Shown in pieces: positions 34,901 to 47,725 of a stretch of 64,000 nt of DNA. Origin of the DNA: Rutidosis leptorrhynchoides (lineage: Eukaryota; Streptophyta; Magnoliopsida; Asterales; Asteraceae); the NCBI RefSeq assembly GCF_046630445.1, contig NC_092333.1, forward strand, positions 98,912,001 through 98,976,000. Reading direction: 5' to 3'. Positions within the stretch are counted from its first letter, which is position 1, and each line of letters begins with the position of its first letter. The translations under genes and the position numbers were made by a program. Under the pieces are notes generated by a model. The model saw only the letters and a program-made list of their open reading frames with translations, had not been told where the DNA came from and did not search any database.

Positions 34901-37561
34901 AATTTCTTGGTGATGAACTGCAGCAGGAGCCAGCTCTGAATTCGATCCTGCGAATCATCTTACGAACATCTAGTAAGCAAGAGTTCATTGCAGCTGACTA
35001 TGTTTTCAAGTGCTTTTGTGAGGTTCTTATTCCAAACATCGTCACCGGACATTTTTTTTTTTTTTAATATTTACGTGTGTTCATCACTTGCTATGTTTGG
35101 CTTGAACAGCAATACAGTGATGGTCAAAAAATGCTAGCATCTACACTGATTCCACAACCTTTGTCGATGAACCATGCTCCATTTGAGGAGGACGTTAACA
35201 TGTCATTTGGGAGGTTTACTCTCTTTTTGATAAAACTATTTTATCATGTTTTAAAGGTTTTTTGCTCGATACATATAATCGTGCTCACAATTTTTTTTAT
35301 TAATATTTTCTTTTTGCAGCATGCTTTTGCATGGTCTTACCTTGAGTGAACATGATGTAGACCTTGAGGTAATGTGAACCTTTAAACTGTAGATCTACTT
35401 TTGAAATGGACTTTTTAAGGGATTGTTTGTATCTGCATTTTGGAACTGATTATCTGATCATTGTTAGTTGCAATAACGAGTGTTCACTATTTGGGTCGAC
35501 ATGTTTGCTTTTGATTACAACAACAACAACAACAACAAAACCCAATACCACATAAGTGGTGTATGGGGAGGTAAGATGTAGACAGTCTTTCCCCTATCCG
35601 AGAATAAAGACAAGTCATTTCTCCACCCAAAGTGAAAACACTCTCAAAAGTAGAGAAAGTCATCCCTCTCTGTATTCGACGGATAGAGAGATTGCTTCCG
35701 AGTGGGCCTCCGGCCAATAAGTAGGAAATTTTTTTTTAAAAAAGTAAAATAAAACTAAAAATAAAATTGAGACGCCATGAAAATGGTAACATCAAATTTT
35801 CATGGGTTTTAAATCCTGCCTGAAATTTAATTTATCTGATTTAATTGGTTTCATGCTAGCTGAAATAAAATAAAACCTATAATCAAAAGGGTAAATAAAA
35901 CGTGTAGACTGGTTCTTATAACCTAGTTGAGACACCATCAATCCCATTTTACAATATGTATCTTTATTTTTCACTAGAATTTTCTATTTTATTTTTTCCC
36001 ATTTTATGAGCTTTATTATAGTTACACCTTTTCAAATACTCAAACAGCTGTGTGCAAAATCATGTGATTTAGTGTTATATTTTAGACAACGTGCAGAGCT
36101 GCTAGTGTTCTTTCTTATGTACTAAAGGATAATATTCATTGCAAGGATAAGGTACGCAATCTCATTTGTACGCATGCCTTTACTTTTATATAAGAATTCT
36201 AAAAGTTCTATGTTAGTCTATTGTCCCTTTTACCCTTTCATCATTTTATTCAGGTTTTAAAAATTGAACTCGAGTCACCAACACCCTCTTTAGGATCCTC
36301 CGAACCCCTATTGCACCGGATGGTAAAATACTTGGCTCTTGCATCTTCCAACAAGGGCAAAGATATAAAATCAAGTTCCCCGAAAAATATATACGTCCAA
36401 CCGATAATCTTGAAACTACTCGTTACATGGCTCTCTGATTGCCCAAATGCAGTGCATTCATTCCTGAATTCTGCCCCTCACTTAACATTTTTAATCGACT
36501 TAGTATCAAATGTTGGTGCAACCGTTTGCGTGAGATGCTTAGCGGCTGTGCTTTTAGGAGAATGTGTTATTTTTAATAAATCAATCGAGTCGGGAAAAGA
36601 TGCTTATACCATAGTTGATTCCATAAGTCAAAAAATCGGTCTCCCATCATATTTTCTTAGACTAGATGAGATGCAAAAAAGCTTCGGCTTTTCATCCTCA
36701 AAACCCGTTCAATCCAACAAGCCATTTACGAAAATGGGATTGGAAGACAACTATGATGACGTGGCAAGTGATGATAAGAACGAGGACCGTCCGATGCTTG
36801 TTGAAATGTTTGACTCTCAATTTGTCAACTTTATTAAGAATCTTGAAAATGGTATTAGAGACGGGATTGTAAAGATATATAGTCGCCCGAAAAACAACGT
36901 TTCTGTAATTCGCGCCGAGTTGGAACAGATGAAAGATGAACCGGATGCTAATTATATCCAACGGCTCAGATCGTTTTTGGGGGAACAATGCTCAGAGATA
37001 GATGACCTTGTTAATAGAAATGCTACATTAGCCGGGGACCTAGCCAATGCAGGTGGAGGTGGTTCATCTAATGGTGAACCTAGACCTAATGGTGGTTCAG
37101 AAAAGGTCCAAATAGAAAAACTTAAAAGAGATCTTCTAGAAGCATCTCAACAGATCGAAATACTTAAAACAGAGAAATCCAAGGTTGAAACTGAAGCGTC
37201 ATCTTACAAAGAGTTATCTGTAAAAATAGAAAGTGATTTAAAGAGCTTGTCTGATGCATACAATAGTATAGAACAGATGAATTACAATTTAGAAAATGAA
37301 GTAAAAGCATTGAAGAATGGAGGGTCAACGTTAAGTTTGGATCTCGATGCTATTAAAGCAGAAGCGAAAGAAAACGCTCAGAAAGAGAGTGAAGCGGAAC
37401 TGGGTGATCTGCTTGTTTGCCTTGGTCAAGAACAGAGTAAAGTGGAGAAGCTGAGTGTGCGGTTAATGGAGTTGGGAGAAGATGTAGATGCTTTGCTTGA
37501 AGGCATTGGTGATGACATCGGTGCACCAGAAGAAGACGATGATGATGAAGGTGAAAAATGA
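31987..37561 (+). CDS. GC6: Golgin candidate 6 (MAG4; Uso1/p115 vesicle tether), 17 exons
   Basis: Exons: 31987-32010, 32097-32149, 32363-32490, 32594-32643, 33295-33441, 33557-33630, 33705-33774, 33863-34012, 34146-34196, 34280-34366, 34475-34579, 34668-34739, 34837-35022, 35110-35213, 35320-35368, 36086-36151, 36254-37561. All introns are GT-AG, phases agree, and the frame gives 907 codons plus TGA, close to the roughly 914 of Arabidopsis MAG4. The protein has an armadillo-like p115 head (exons 1 to 16 and early 17; e.g. SEDDFYVRYYTLQLLTALL, VLLRETIGFDSLISILKLRG, GVESQWAPVAVRC), a coiled coil (about residues 754-886) and an acidic C-terminus (APEEDDDDEGEK). Family members tether COPII vesicles at the cis-Golgi and are needed for ER export, including storage proteins. 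Exon 1 encodes only MDLVSGYK. No lesion seen; the only intact host gene here. Confidence 0.93.
35517..35716 (-). mobile_element. SINE fragment with (TTG)n tail in GC6 intron 15
   Basis: On the minus strand the sequence ends in a pyrimidine-rich CACCACTTATGTGGTATTGGG block followed by about seven TTG units (35537-35517), the tail style of TS/Au-type plant SINEs. The 5' tRNA-like head is not clear, so it may be 5'-truncated near 35716. It lies antisense to GC6 in the 717-base intron between exons 15 and 16, the longest intron of the gene. Confidence 0.6.
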
Positions 37562-38447
37562 TATAACAGGATTTAAAGTTAGTATTACTGACTTTAAAAT
37601 CCGCGTTCTCGTTAAGTTTTATGTTGTTTATGTATCGTTTTAGATTGTACACTTGTTCAATTCCAATTTAGTTGTGTTATCTGAACACTAGGTTTTGTGA
37701 TGTATGTGTTTGTATTTGTATATGCACTTGTATGCATCTTTGTGTGTATACACATTGTGCTTGTGTAAGTCTATGCATGCGTTTCTATGTATGAAAAGAT
37801 GGAGTGGATTATTGCTTCTGAAGTAGGATTATTACAAGTGCTTGAAAAGTTCATTCATTAAAGGAGAAAGGTTACAGTCTCTTTGAGTTGATCAAAAAAC
37901 AGTGATCGAAAAAGTCAAAAATGAAACATTTATGCAACTTTCATATCTAGTATGAAAATTGGTTGATTGCTTATAATTTGAGGGTCTAACCGTCAAGTTT
38001 AAAAAGCGGGTTTAGACGACACTTCCTTCTTAGAATTGACGATCACATTGGCGTCACCTCATCACTTTCATTCGACATTGAATGAGACTAAACGATTACA
38101 TCCGTAAGATGTTGCACATTCTTTATTATGTTTGGAAGGGGGAAAACAAGGTTGACCGAGGGCATCGGCGTTGCCAACGGCGCCCTCGAAAGGCGTTAGG
38201 TGTGGATTCAGAATGGAGTTTCTCAATAACTGGTTACTGGACCCACTATAGTATATTATTATATAACTAATTAAAATACAAATATCAATGCAATATTCAC
38301 AAGTACTTAATTTCATAACTTGAGATGTTCTCACTACTTTTATCACCGGTGTCAACATAAGAAGGAAATATGAAGACATGGGTCGAACTAAGACATGGGT
38401 CGAACTTGCGCGCTAACATTGATGTTTTCAAAATTAACGCTAATATT
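37562..38447 (+). other. GC6 3' flank
   Basis: The first few hundred bases are T-rich with TGTAT-type repeats (37700-37800), consistent with a plant 3' UTR and termination region; no clear AATAAA is seen. Around 38155-38195 a GC-rich inverted stretch (GAGGGCATCGGCG with GGCGCCCTC) resembles a transposon end but I cannot define an element. No gene. Confidence 0.4.
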
Positions 38448-38692
38448 GAATTGTAGCTTAACTGGTAGTAGCCGGCTTCTCTTAGCAAGAGGTTAGGAAT
38501 TTGACTCCGCTGGGCTGCAACATTTCACTTAATATTATCTCTGGTCTGAAGTATCCACTCAGGTCGTCTTTCACTTGGTGCGGGGCAACGGGGAGGGGGG
38601 TTATACCGGTCATGCCCTCGGATTGGTTCGGGTTTTCTTCGAGGCAGTAGTTGAGGGGCGGGGTATGTTAAGAATTGATATGCCGTATGCGG
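38448..38692 (+). mobile_element. tRNA-derived SINE
   Basis: Box A TAGCTTAACTGG (38454-38465) and box B-like GAATTTGACTCC (38497-38508), about 30 bases apart, form a good pol III head. A GC-richer body follows, ending TTGATATGCCGT near 38690. The end resembles the tails of the other SINEs in this window. No long A tail remains. Confidence 0.6.
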
Positions 38693-40147
38693 AAATATTT
38701 GATTGATACTGAATTTATTATGAACTAAGGAGTAAAAGACTAAAGAAATTTACTGATCTAAATTGATGAACTTGAATAAGATAAATGAGAGAGAAAGCTT
38801 AATGGGTTACATTGTGAATAGATGGTTCCTTTTTACAATTGACAAAGCTAACCATTTATGTTACTTAGTCTTAAACGGCTATATGGTGAAATTAGCAAAT
38901 GAGCCTAACACTTTTATGAAACTATTCAACTTTGACTAATTTAGGAAAGAGGACAATTAGATGCTTGTAGTAGCCGTTGGGAATCATAGAAAGGAATCTC
39001 ATGTGATCCAAAAGTCCACTTTCCATTTCAAGTACATCTCCTTTTGCTTTATTTTCTAACAGGTTATGGAACTCAGGAGATAAACGCGTAGATAGTTTAG
39101 TATTCATGGGAGTTCCAAACTGATGTAAAAAAAAAATGTTATAGTTGCTTTACTCGAGCTACCATGTTTGATTGATATAACCAAACTAACGTCAAGACGC
39201 ATGCTATGTAAAGTCGCGACTTGTTCAATCAAACGACATAATAAGATTAAGGAAACCAACCTCGTTTTTCACGTCGACATGCCAATAAACATGTAGTACT
39301 ACAATTTTTCAACCTAAAAATAAAAAATATAAAAAATGTCAACTTCAATACCTATCGGTCGAAAAGTGCCTTACCTAGTATTGTCCAATAAGTTTCCCAT
39401 CACACTTTTTTTTTTTTTTTTTTGAAAAAAAACAGAAATAATGTCATCATTAAGCTAATTACCCTTTAATTTTTATAATGATGATGTCATAATTTTATAT
39501 TAATTTAATTAAATAAGTAATACAAAATCTTTTATAAAAGTAAATACTAATATCTCCTAAATTGTAAAATCTTCTACAGAACACCCAAATTTTAAAGCAT
39601 ATTGTACAACTTTTATATAATAACTGTATTTTAATTTTCTAAAAAATTTTAAAAGACAATTATTATTACTAATTATTATTATTATTATTAAGAATATAAA
39701 TACTCAACTTTGAGCGAACTTTATTATTATTTGCTTTTAATATAATAAGTATAATTATAATTATTATAATTATTATATTATTAATATTCAAATATGGATT
39801 CTTTTTACGAAATTAATTACGTTACATATGTATACGAAAATACATGTCTCTATATATTTGTAAAAAAAACGACAAGTTTCTTAGTCAAACATGTCATTAA
39901 AATAAATGACTTTATCATTTACATTCACTTAATACCTAAAACCTGTCATTAAATTGTTTCGTTTAAACAAACTCGTGATTTCACGTGTCATTTCACTAGT
40001 TACATACTAAATGGTTTGGATTTACAAACATCACATCCAACCAATTTCTCTGACTTCTGTATGCAATACACAATTGGAAGTACACTTGCAAAACATTACA
40101 AACATTACATAGTCAAACCAAAGTAACCACTATCACCATATTGATGC
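38693..40147. other. Intergenic DNA, no gene seen
   Basis: AT-rich sequence with a T18 run (39405-39422) and ATT-rich patches (39660-39790). A 61-codon minus-strand ORF at 38922-39107 has no recognisable domain and is not called. Confidence 0.5.
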
Positions 40148-40504
40148 TCACAGTAGTCCTTTCATGCCCATTTCCTTTATAATAGAAACCAATAGAAACC
40201 AAGGTTGGCTTAACCATATGTAAAATTGGTGAATTGAACACTCCTTAGAATTGACAAGCCATTCAGACACCTTAATTTTTATAAGCGAAGCATAAGTGAC
40301 CCTACAATAGTAAATTCCATTGAACACCACATCATTCCACGCTAACCAAATTTCCCATAAAATTTCGGGCCCAATTAGACTCCAAAATCCATTAGCTTTT
40401 ATACTCATATCATACTTCCATTGAAATGAAAGTTCCACAGATGAATGCATAACCCAAATGATTCCACAATAGATGAAGCCATAACCCCATTGATGTTCCA
40501 TCAA
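40148..40504 (-). pseudogene. Old LINE 3'-end (zf-RVT/RNase H-like) fragment
   Basis: A 118-codon minus-strand ORF with WEIWLAWNDVVFNG and KIKVSEWLVNSKE, a pattern common at the C-terminus of plant non-LTR RT proteins. It lies outside the target duplication of the LINE at 40665-47167, so it belongs to an older insertion into which that LINE jumped. Short and isolated; a remnant. Confidence 0.5.
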
Positions 40505-40647
40505 TCACACAAAAATTGCTCACACTTTGACGGACAAGATTTGCTTTACAAATAAAAGCATTAAAGTTAGCCATATTGTTATAATCTACTACTTCGCTTA
40601 ATATTCAATAGGCAACCTATTGGAATTAAGATCCCCATCACACAAAT

Positions 40648-40664
40648 CGGACCATTCCATTTTT
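40648..40664. repeat. Target-site duplication, 3' side of LINE
   Basis: CGGACCATTCCATTTTT, repeated at 47168-47184. The T end merges with the poly-T (antisense poly-A) tract, so its inner border is ambiguous. Confidence 0.85.
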
Positions 40665-40873
40665 TTTTTTTTTTTGAACAGCAATAAGATTGATTATATT
40701 AATGAAATGAAACAAGGTTACAAAAGAAGGTTGCAAATACAACCCATGACCTAAAACATCACATCTACATTTATACAGACACAAAGGTGATTAAACAAAC
40801 TAGGCTGCTGAGTTAGCAATGAGAACTCCTAAGTGATAAAAAGGTACTGATGTGGATTCGCTATCCATGAAAC

Positions 40874-43800
40874 CTAGTCGATTTTCGAGCCTTTCAATCT
40901 CTTTGAAATCCAATCAAAACTTAGAATTTGTATCTCATTTACCAACGAAGCTACGCATGAACTCTTATTTTTAAAAACCTTTGAGTTGCGGTTTCTCCAA
41001 ATAAGATATCCACATATCCACTCGACCGCTTGCCATATGTATGCCCCGATCTTCGACATATTTTGGTTAACTGATCCTGCAAATGTTTCGGCTATACTCG
41101 TATTGACATATGGTCCCAAATCCCACCACTTATAAATTCTTACCAAACATCATAGGCATTTTTACAAAAAATTAAGGCATGATCAATGTTTTCAACATCA
41201 CCATCGCAAATCGAGCATCTTACCGAATGAAGATCTACTCCGCGCTTATCGAGTTCGCACAAAGTCGGAAGTCTTTTTTTTCCGCGCTCTCCAAATAAAT
41301 ATCTCCACTTTTTTGGGATTAAAGGGTTTCGACTTGTTTCGGGTTGACTTTTCTCGCCTTCAAACACTTTATCTATGATTATGTTGTTTAATTTCTTTGT
41401 TGTGAAGATGCCGTTTGTTGACATGACCCATCTCCAAGAATCTGAGCTGCTGCAACTTGGCGAAAATCCTGTGATCAGTTGAATGAGGTTATCATGTTCG
41501 CCTCTGGTTCTGCCCGTCGGATCTCTGCACCATTCCCACTCGAAAGCAGGCCCCTGATCTAGCCATGAAACTCGATCACACACCCTGCAGTCTTTGTTTG
41601 TTTCCAATTGATACAGCCTGTTGAACTTTAACTCTAGGGTTGTATCTCCAATCCACAAATCTTTCCAAAAAAGCGTTGATGACCCGTCGCCTATCACCTT
41701 CTTGAAAGAATTACTGAAAGGGATTCCTAATGATGAAAGTGCTCTGCCTGCACGAAGAATATAACACCAGGAGCTGCAAAAAGAAATCTGTGAGGCACTG
41801 GGATTAAGATTAATACCCCCACAAGGCCCATATATGCTAGCAATGACTTTGGCCCATAAAGATGTAGGTTCATTATGGAACCGCCACCACCACTTGCATA
41901 ATAAGGCTAAGTTTTTACAATTTAGACAGCCCATATTGAGCCCTCCATCCGAATATGGCAACATAATTTTCTCCCACTTGACCCATTTAATTTTGTTTCC
42001 CTCCCCGGAAATACCCCAAAAAAAATCTCTCCTCACTCGCTTAAGTTCTTTAATCACACATGGCGGGGCACGGTATAACGAAAAGTAATACAATGGAAGA
42101 CTCGAGAGAACCGATTTAATAAGTGTTACTCGACCCCTGAATGAAATCGAGCGTGATTTCCAATCCGATAGTTTATCTTTAAATTTCTTGATGACAATTT
42201 CCCAATCTTTTAGATTTTTCATTCTACACCCGATAGGAAGCCCAAGATACATGAATGGGAAATTCCCAATTCTACAACCGAAGTGGTGTGCTAACGTGGA
42301 CAACTCGTTTTCACTAATGCCAACTCCATAGATACAACTCTTGCTTATATTGACTTTTAGACCCGATGTTAATTCAAAACATTTAAGCAAGTTCATGAGG
42401 CTTCTCAAGTTGTCATAACTCCAATCCCCGAAAAAAATGGTGTCGTCCACATATTGAAGATGCGAGACAACAATATTATTATTTCCGACTTCCGCCCCTT
42501 TGTATAAACCTCTATCTACCGCAGCTTTTGCTAGGATGTTTAGTCCTTCAACCGCCATGATGAAAAGGAACGGGGAGAGAGGATCTCCTTGTCTAACCCC
42601 TCTCCCCATGGTGAATTCCATAGTCGGGGAACCATTGACGAGAATCGAAATCGAAGCCGAACTCAAGCACGCCAATATCCACTTGCACCATCTATCCCCG
42701 AAACCCATGCACTTCATAACTTCGAGTAAATAATCCCAATCAAGACTATCGAAGGCCTTCTCGAAATCAACTTTGAAAATCAACCCCTTTTTATGATTTC
42801 TTCGATAAAAGTCTATTGTCTCGTTAGCAATCAGGACTCCATCTAAGATATAACGGCCTTTTAAGAAAGTGACATTAGGAATAACCCGTCGTATTCTATT
42901 AGATAGCATTTTCGATACTATCTTATAAAAACTTCTGATAAGACTAATGGGTCGATAATCGTTAAGACCGAGAGGATCTTTTGTTTTTGGGATTAGGGAT
43001 ATAAATGAAGCATTACAACCTTTTGAGATTTCACCCTTCTCCCAAAACCAAGATATAGCGTTCATTAGATCATTCTTTATCGTATCCCAATATTCTTTGA
43101 AAAAACGCATGTTAAACCCGTCGGGACCCGGGGCTTTGTTACTTGCGCAATCTTTTAAAGCCTCAAACGTTTCATCTATCGTGAAGGGGAGTTCAAGCTG
43201 TGTCACCTGCTGATCTGTCAGAACTTGGTAGTGTAAATCGGACATCGAAGGCCTGTTGTCACTTTTTTTCTCAAATTGTCGACTAAAGTGATTATGAACC
43301 GCACCCATAATATCACCCACATTTTCGTTCCAAACTCCATTTATTACAAGTCCTCTAATATTATTCCTGTTGTAGTTCCTTCGAATAATTGAATGAAAAA
43401 AGCTCGAGTTCTCATCACCTTCTATTATCCATTTGATTCTCGCTTTTTGTCGTAACATATTTGCTTTTGATCTTTCTTAGCTTAGCCATTGTTTCCTACA
43501 TTCCATCCATTCCAAACGTTCTTCCTCATTTAAAGATCTATTTTCAGCGATTACTTCCCAACCATCTACTTTAGCCTTGAAATCTTTAATTTCTTGATCT
43601 ATACCATTGAAGCTCGTCTTTTTCCATTCTTTGAGGGCATTTTTTACATTTTTTAGCTTGTTTCGGAAGACGCAATCCATTCTATTCCCCTTAGCTTCTA
43701 CCTTCCATGCTTCCTTGATAACATTATCAACTCCTTCCATATTTAACCATTCATTAAAAAACTTGAACGGTTTGGGCCCAAAATCAATCACTCTATCTCT

Positions 43801-44496
43801 TAAGACTATGGGACAATGATCCGAGAATTTCTGATCTAAAACAATAGCCGACAAGTCATCCCAAAGGTTAAGAAATTTGTCGGATACAAGAAATCTATCA
43901 AGTTTGCTCATCTTAAACCCATTATCACACACTCTTGTAAATTTTCTACCACCGAGAGGAATTTCCACTAGATCATTATTTAGAATAAAATTATTAAATC
44001 TCGAAGCCCGACTTGGAATGAAATTGCTATTAACTCTTTCTTCTTCCTCTCTTACCTCGTTGAAGTCTCCACACAAAAGCCAACTTGTGTCTACTTTTCT
44101 CAATAACCCTTCTAATGCTTCCCACATTCTCTTTTTACCCGCATCATCATGCGGTCCATACACATTAACAACCGCCATTTCTTTGTTCGAGCTTACCCAA
44201 GAGCCTTTAATTGCAATGAAATTTTCTCCTTCTACAAAATCTTCTACACAAACAGAATTAACATCCCATAATAGCATTATCCCACCCGAGTATCCTATTG
44301 CATTCTTTTAAACGAAGCCTACACTATTATTCCACCACAAGTTAGAAGCCCAAAAATTACTCACATTACTTAGTTTCGTCTCCTGAAAAGCCACGATGTC
44401 TGGTTTTTCATCTCTACACAAATTCTTTACCCACCCAAAAGCTCCATCTTTGGCGAAGCCTCTAATATTTAAAGATATAATCTTCATGATAAACAA
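40874..44496 (-). pseudogene. LINE ORF2: apurinic-type endonuclease and reverse transcriptase
   Basis: The endonuclease runs from ATG near 44496, with ISLNIRGF, the catalytic Glu in FQETK, LLCGDFNEV and SDHCPIV. RT (about 43460-41140) has NKAPGPDGFNMRFFKEYW, LIPKTKDPLGLNDYRPISL, KVDFEKAFDSLDW, GVRQGDPLSPFLF and the palm YVDD (HLQYVDDTIFF, where FADD is more usual). A C-terminal Cys/His region (CSICDGDVENIDHALIFC) ends the RT frame. Lesions: in-frame TAA at 44308-44310 and 43477-43479, and a one-base frameshift near 41143 before the last 90 codons. It would nick DNA and copy LINE RNA by target-primed reverse transcription if intact. Confidence 0.88.
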
Positions 44497-44525
44497 AAAA
44501 CTTCGAGAAGATTAAGGACAGGGGC

Positions 44526-46995
44526 TTACTGTTTTTGTCCCTTTTGATCTGGCCATTTCAAGCCGAGCTTTCTTCCATACTCGTGTACCTCTTCGCTGTT
44601 ACTCGAACATGTCTTGCCACCATTATTGATTTTATTGATGCTTGTAGATGAGACGGACTTTTGTGAAATCGAATGGGATCCCACCATCCTTGAAGATTTG
44701 GGAATTGGATTGGATGTTCCAGGCCGACATTTTTGGCATGCTTCCCTTTTATTCCTGGTACTGCCCAAACGAGCAATAGACTTCATATGCATAAGCCTTG
44801 AGGGAGACTTCCAATTTGCTGGGGTGTTACGGATGCAATTGAGGCATACACTAGAAGAAGAATGATTCCCGTTTTGTTGATTGCTCATTTTGGAAGCGTT
44901 ACTCACTCTGGGTTTGTGTTTGGCATTATGTTGGTTGCTAATTCTGGACATTGGTTTGGCTTTCGTGCAAGGTGGATAAGGAGAATCGGTTTGGTCTTCA
45001 AGGTTTAATTTGGAGATTGGACTGGGTGTATGTGAAAGGGAAGATGGAAGAGCAACAGAGGTTGAGTTGGATGGTGATGAAAAGGGAGATGAATTAGGAT
45101 TAGGTTGTAAATTTGGTACTGTCGAGTGTGGGATCAGAGGTGAGGGATTTGATGTGAATTGATCTTGACTTTTAGTTTTGGATTCAGGAATTGGATTATG
45201 TGTATAGATGGGCTGGGAAACAAAATTAGGCTTAATGGGCTTAGAGCAAATCTTAACAGGCCCAGCATGTGATGTCTTTTTGGGATCTGTATAACTTTGC
45301 ATGGGGTAATGTATATTGGGAGGTTTAGAGGTTTTGATAGGGTCCGAAAAAGGAGTTTTTGTGGGTTTGTTTTTTTGGGTCGGAGAAAGTTGGATTGGAT
45401 GGTTGGTTTGCAGGTATACGTGGGCTAGGGATTGGGCCAGGACATGGGCTAGGTGATTTGGTTGATGAGTTTGGGAAATGGGAGGGGTTATTAGGTTTAA
45501 CGGTTTTGGTAGCATTGAAATCCGACTTTTGATTTCTGTGACGCGTGGCTTGGGTTTCCAAGACAACTTCGACATCATCATTATCTTTGTCAGCCTCGCG
45601 TGGGAAATCAACCCTAGAATATTTTTCGGGACCCCCATCATAATTGCTATGTGCCTTTTCACCATCCCCCAAACATGACTCTTGATCTTCAACCTCAATT
45701 TTCCGGTCACCGTCTTGCTTGTTGTCGAAATTACAATCACTACGATTGTATGTGTCATCAATGGGATCTTCATCATCTTCGTCTGAGTTGTAGGTGTCCC
45801 CGTCGTCATCAAAGTTTTCGTTATCACTTGAATCATCGTCTTCATCTAATCTACTTCCTCTTCTAGCATCCGATTCTGGAGAGATTGGGGTTGAAACATC
45901 TTTATCTTCTGGAACCCTTAAGTTGAAAAGGTCAATTTCAACTTCCTTACCTCCTTCTTCAAAGACATTAACATGGACAACTTTTGATTTGTGTTTTAAC
46001 ATGATCTGCTCATTTACTGGTTTTGAGGATGCACATTTCACCAGGACTTTTCCTACTATGAGATTTTGATGTTGATTGTCAATGATGCTGCAATTCTCAG
46101 TATCCAATATTGAACCCCACCATATGGCGATAGATTTAAAGGTGTTTTCATTCCAACATGAAATCGGGACACTTCTAATCGATAACCATGTTAATCTTCC
46201 ATTATAACACATATCTTCCCAACTATGAATAACTTTTAGCCAACTACGAATTGAATGCTGAGAGTTTGACATCATGTTCAATGTGGTTGTTGGGTTATCC
46301 ATGACCAACATGACTTGGAGTCCACCTAGGTATTTTATCGCATAATTTTCCAGACCCTCCATCATACATAACTTATCGATTTTTCCAAGAAGTTCAAGAG
46401 ACGACACGGACCCAATGATGGCTGATTTGAGAATTGAATCATTGCTATCTTCATCTTTAATCTCCACAATTTTTGCGGCACTATACCGATTGTACCTGTT
46501 GTTTGGATGATTATGCCTGCAGCTATCTTTGTTTCGATTCAACTTATCCCTCAAGTCTCCATTCGCCTCATCTTTAGAGGTTGATTTGTTATTTCTTCTT
46601 TCATGTTTTTTATCTAGCACATCTCTCAGGTCACCAACTTTATGAACCGCATCCCTGAAAGATCTTCCATCCTTGACATGGCTGTTATGTGATCGATTAG
46701 GGTACCCTTGTTTTGCGAATCCAATATGTTGGTGATTAGGGTTTTTGTTCTGACCTGGTTCCTCCTTTCTTGTGGTAGCTTTGAAAACCCTAATCATTCT
46801 GTCACCAAATCTGATACTTTCCAGCCCTCTTAGAAGCTTGTCTTCTTCTTTCACCTCCCCAAAATGGACGAAGGCGAACCTATGGCCATTCCTGAGCCGG
46901 TTTCTTGCAATGTATATATCCCTTACTGATCCAAACCCTTTAAACACTCTCCATAGATATGTGATTCCCCAACTTTCTGGAAAATTGAAGAACAT
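44526..46995 (-). pseudogene. LINE ORF1 (RRM-type RNA-binding protein), frameshifted
   Basis: The N-terminal RNA-recognition motif has FFNFPESWGITYLWRVF then GHRFAFVHF (about residues 2-75), the usual ORF1 start of plant L1 elements. A long middle region with a conserved DUF4283-like part (IRSVPISCWNENTFKSIAIWWG) follows, then an acidic Asp/Glu tract and a Pro/Ser/Thr-rich end. The frame from 46995 stops at 45325. The natural continuation lies in another frame to TAA at 44526-44528, so a frameshift occurred near a T homopolymer at about 45370-45376. ORF1 coats LINE RNA. Confidence 0.8.
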
Positions 46996-47167
46996 GAACG
47001 ACGTGAATCATGAACCGAATATCCACCTATAATCGATCCTAGAGTCTCCATTGTATTTCCCTCGATTACCACTCGTGCCCGCCTGATTCCTCACCCCTCG
47101 TGTTTGAAACTCTCTCTCTCTCTCTATAATTCTCTCTCATCATAAACCTCCGTATTTTGTTAAATTC

Positions 47168-47184
47168 CGGACCATTCCATTTTT
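47168..47184. repeat. Target-site duplication, 5' side of LINE
   Basis: CGGACCATTCCATTTTT, identical to 40648-40664. Confidence 0.85.
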
Positions 47185-47277
47185 AAACCATCTTGCTTAT
47201 GTGAAATCAAGTAACTTTTTTCTCTACTTCAACATACTTCTACGCATATTAAATATCAACAAAATATGTAGTAATAA

Positions 47278-47548
47278 ATCACCGAAGCATTGTTTGAGAG
47301 GTATGAGGTGAGATCTAACTTGGGGTACTGTCAACCCAGGTTCGATTCTCACTCCAAGCAAAGAGTTTTCAACCTTTGATATTGCCAACATCAAATACGA
47401 TTTGGCGATTTGGAAAGGTCTCTTGGGGGTTTCCCAACCTTCGATAGTACTACCAAAATTGTCACGATTTGGGTTTCCGGCTAACGCGCGTGTGTGCGTA
47501 ACAAATGAGAGCATTCGATGTTGATATCGTCGTTTTTAAAAATACGAT
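47278..47548 (+). mobile_element. tRNA-derived SINE
   Basis: Box A-like TGTTTGAGAGG (47291-47301) and box B GGTTCGATTCT (47339-47349). The body has GCGCGTGTGTGCGTAACAAATGA and the end is GATATCGTCGTTTTTAAAAA, which runs into the AAT microsatellite. About 100 bases beyond the LINE. Confidence 0.65.
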
Positions 47549-47658
<110 letters not shown>

Positions 47659-47725
47659 TGTTTGTTTGTGATATTATGGGTTACAAATTTATGTTATTTG
47701 ATTTTGCAATATTAATACAACTTTA

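Larger units (their letters stand above)
40665..47167 (-). mobile_element. L1-type LINE, near full length, inactivated
   Basis: Bounded by 17-bp direct repeats. The poly-A tail appears as the T run ending at 40675, and the 5' UTR lies at 46996-47167 with a GA-rich microsatellite (47110-47140). Order on the minus strand is ORF1 (RRM protein) then ORF2 (endonuclease, RT, zinc-binding tail). At 6.5 kb it is the size expected of a full plant L1. Both ORFs carry lesions. Confidence 0.9.

Noticed and set aside
36698..36988. ORF antisense to GC6 exon 17
   Set aside because: Shadow of the strongly supported sense exon.
38068..38379. 103-codon minus-strand ORF downstream of GC6
   Set aside because: Low-complexity hydrophobic and random composition, no domain, overlaps a GC-rich transposon-like stretch.
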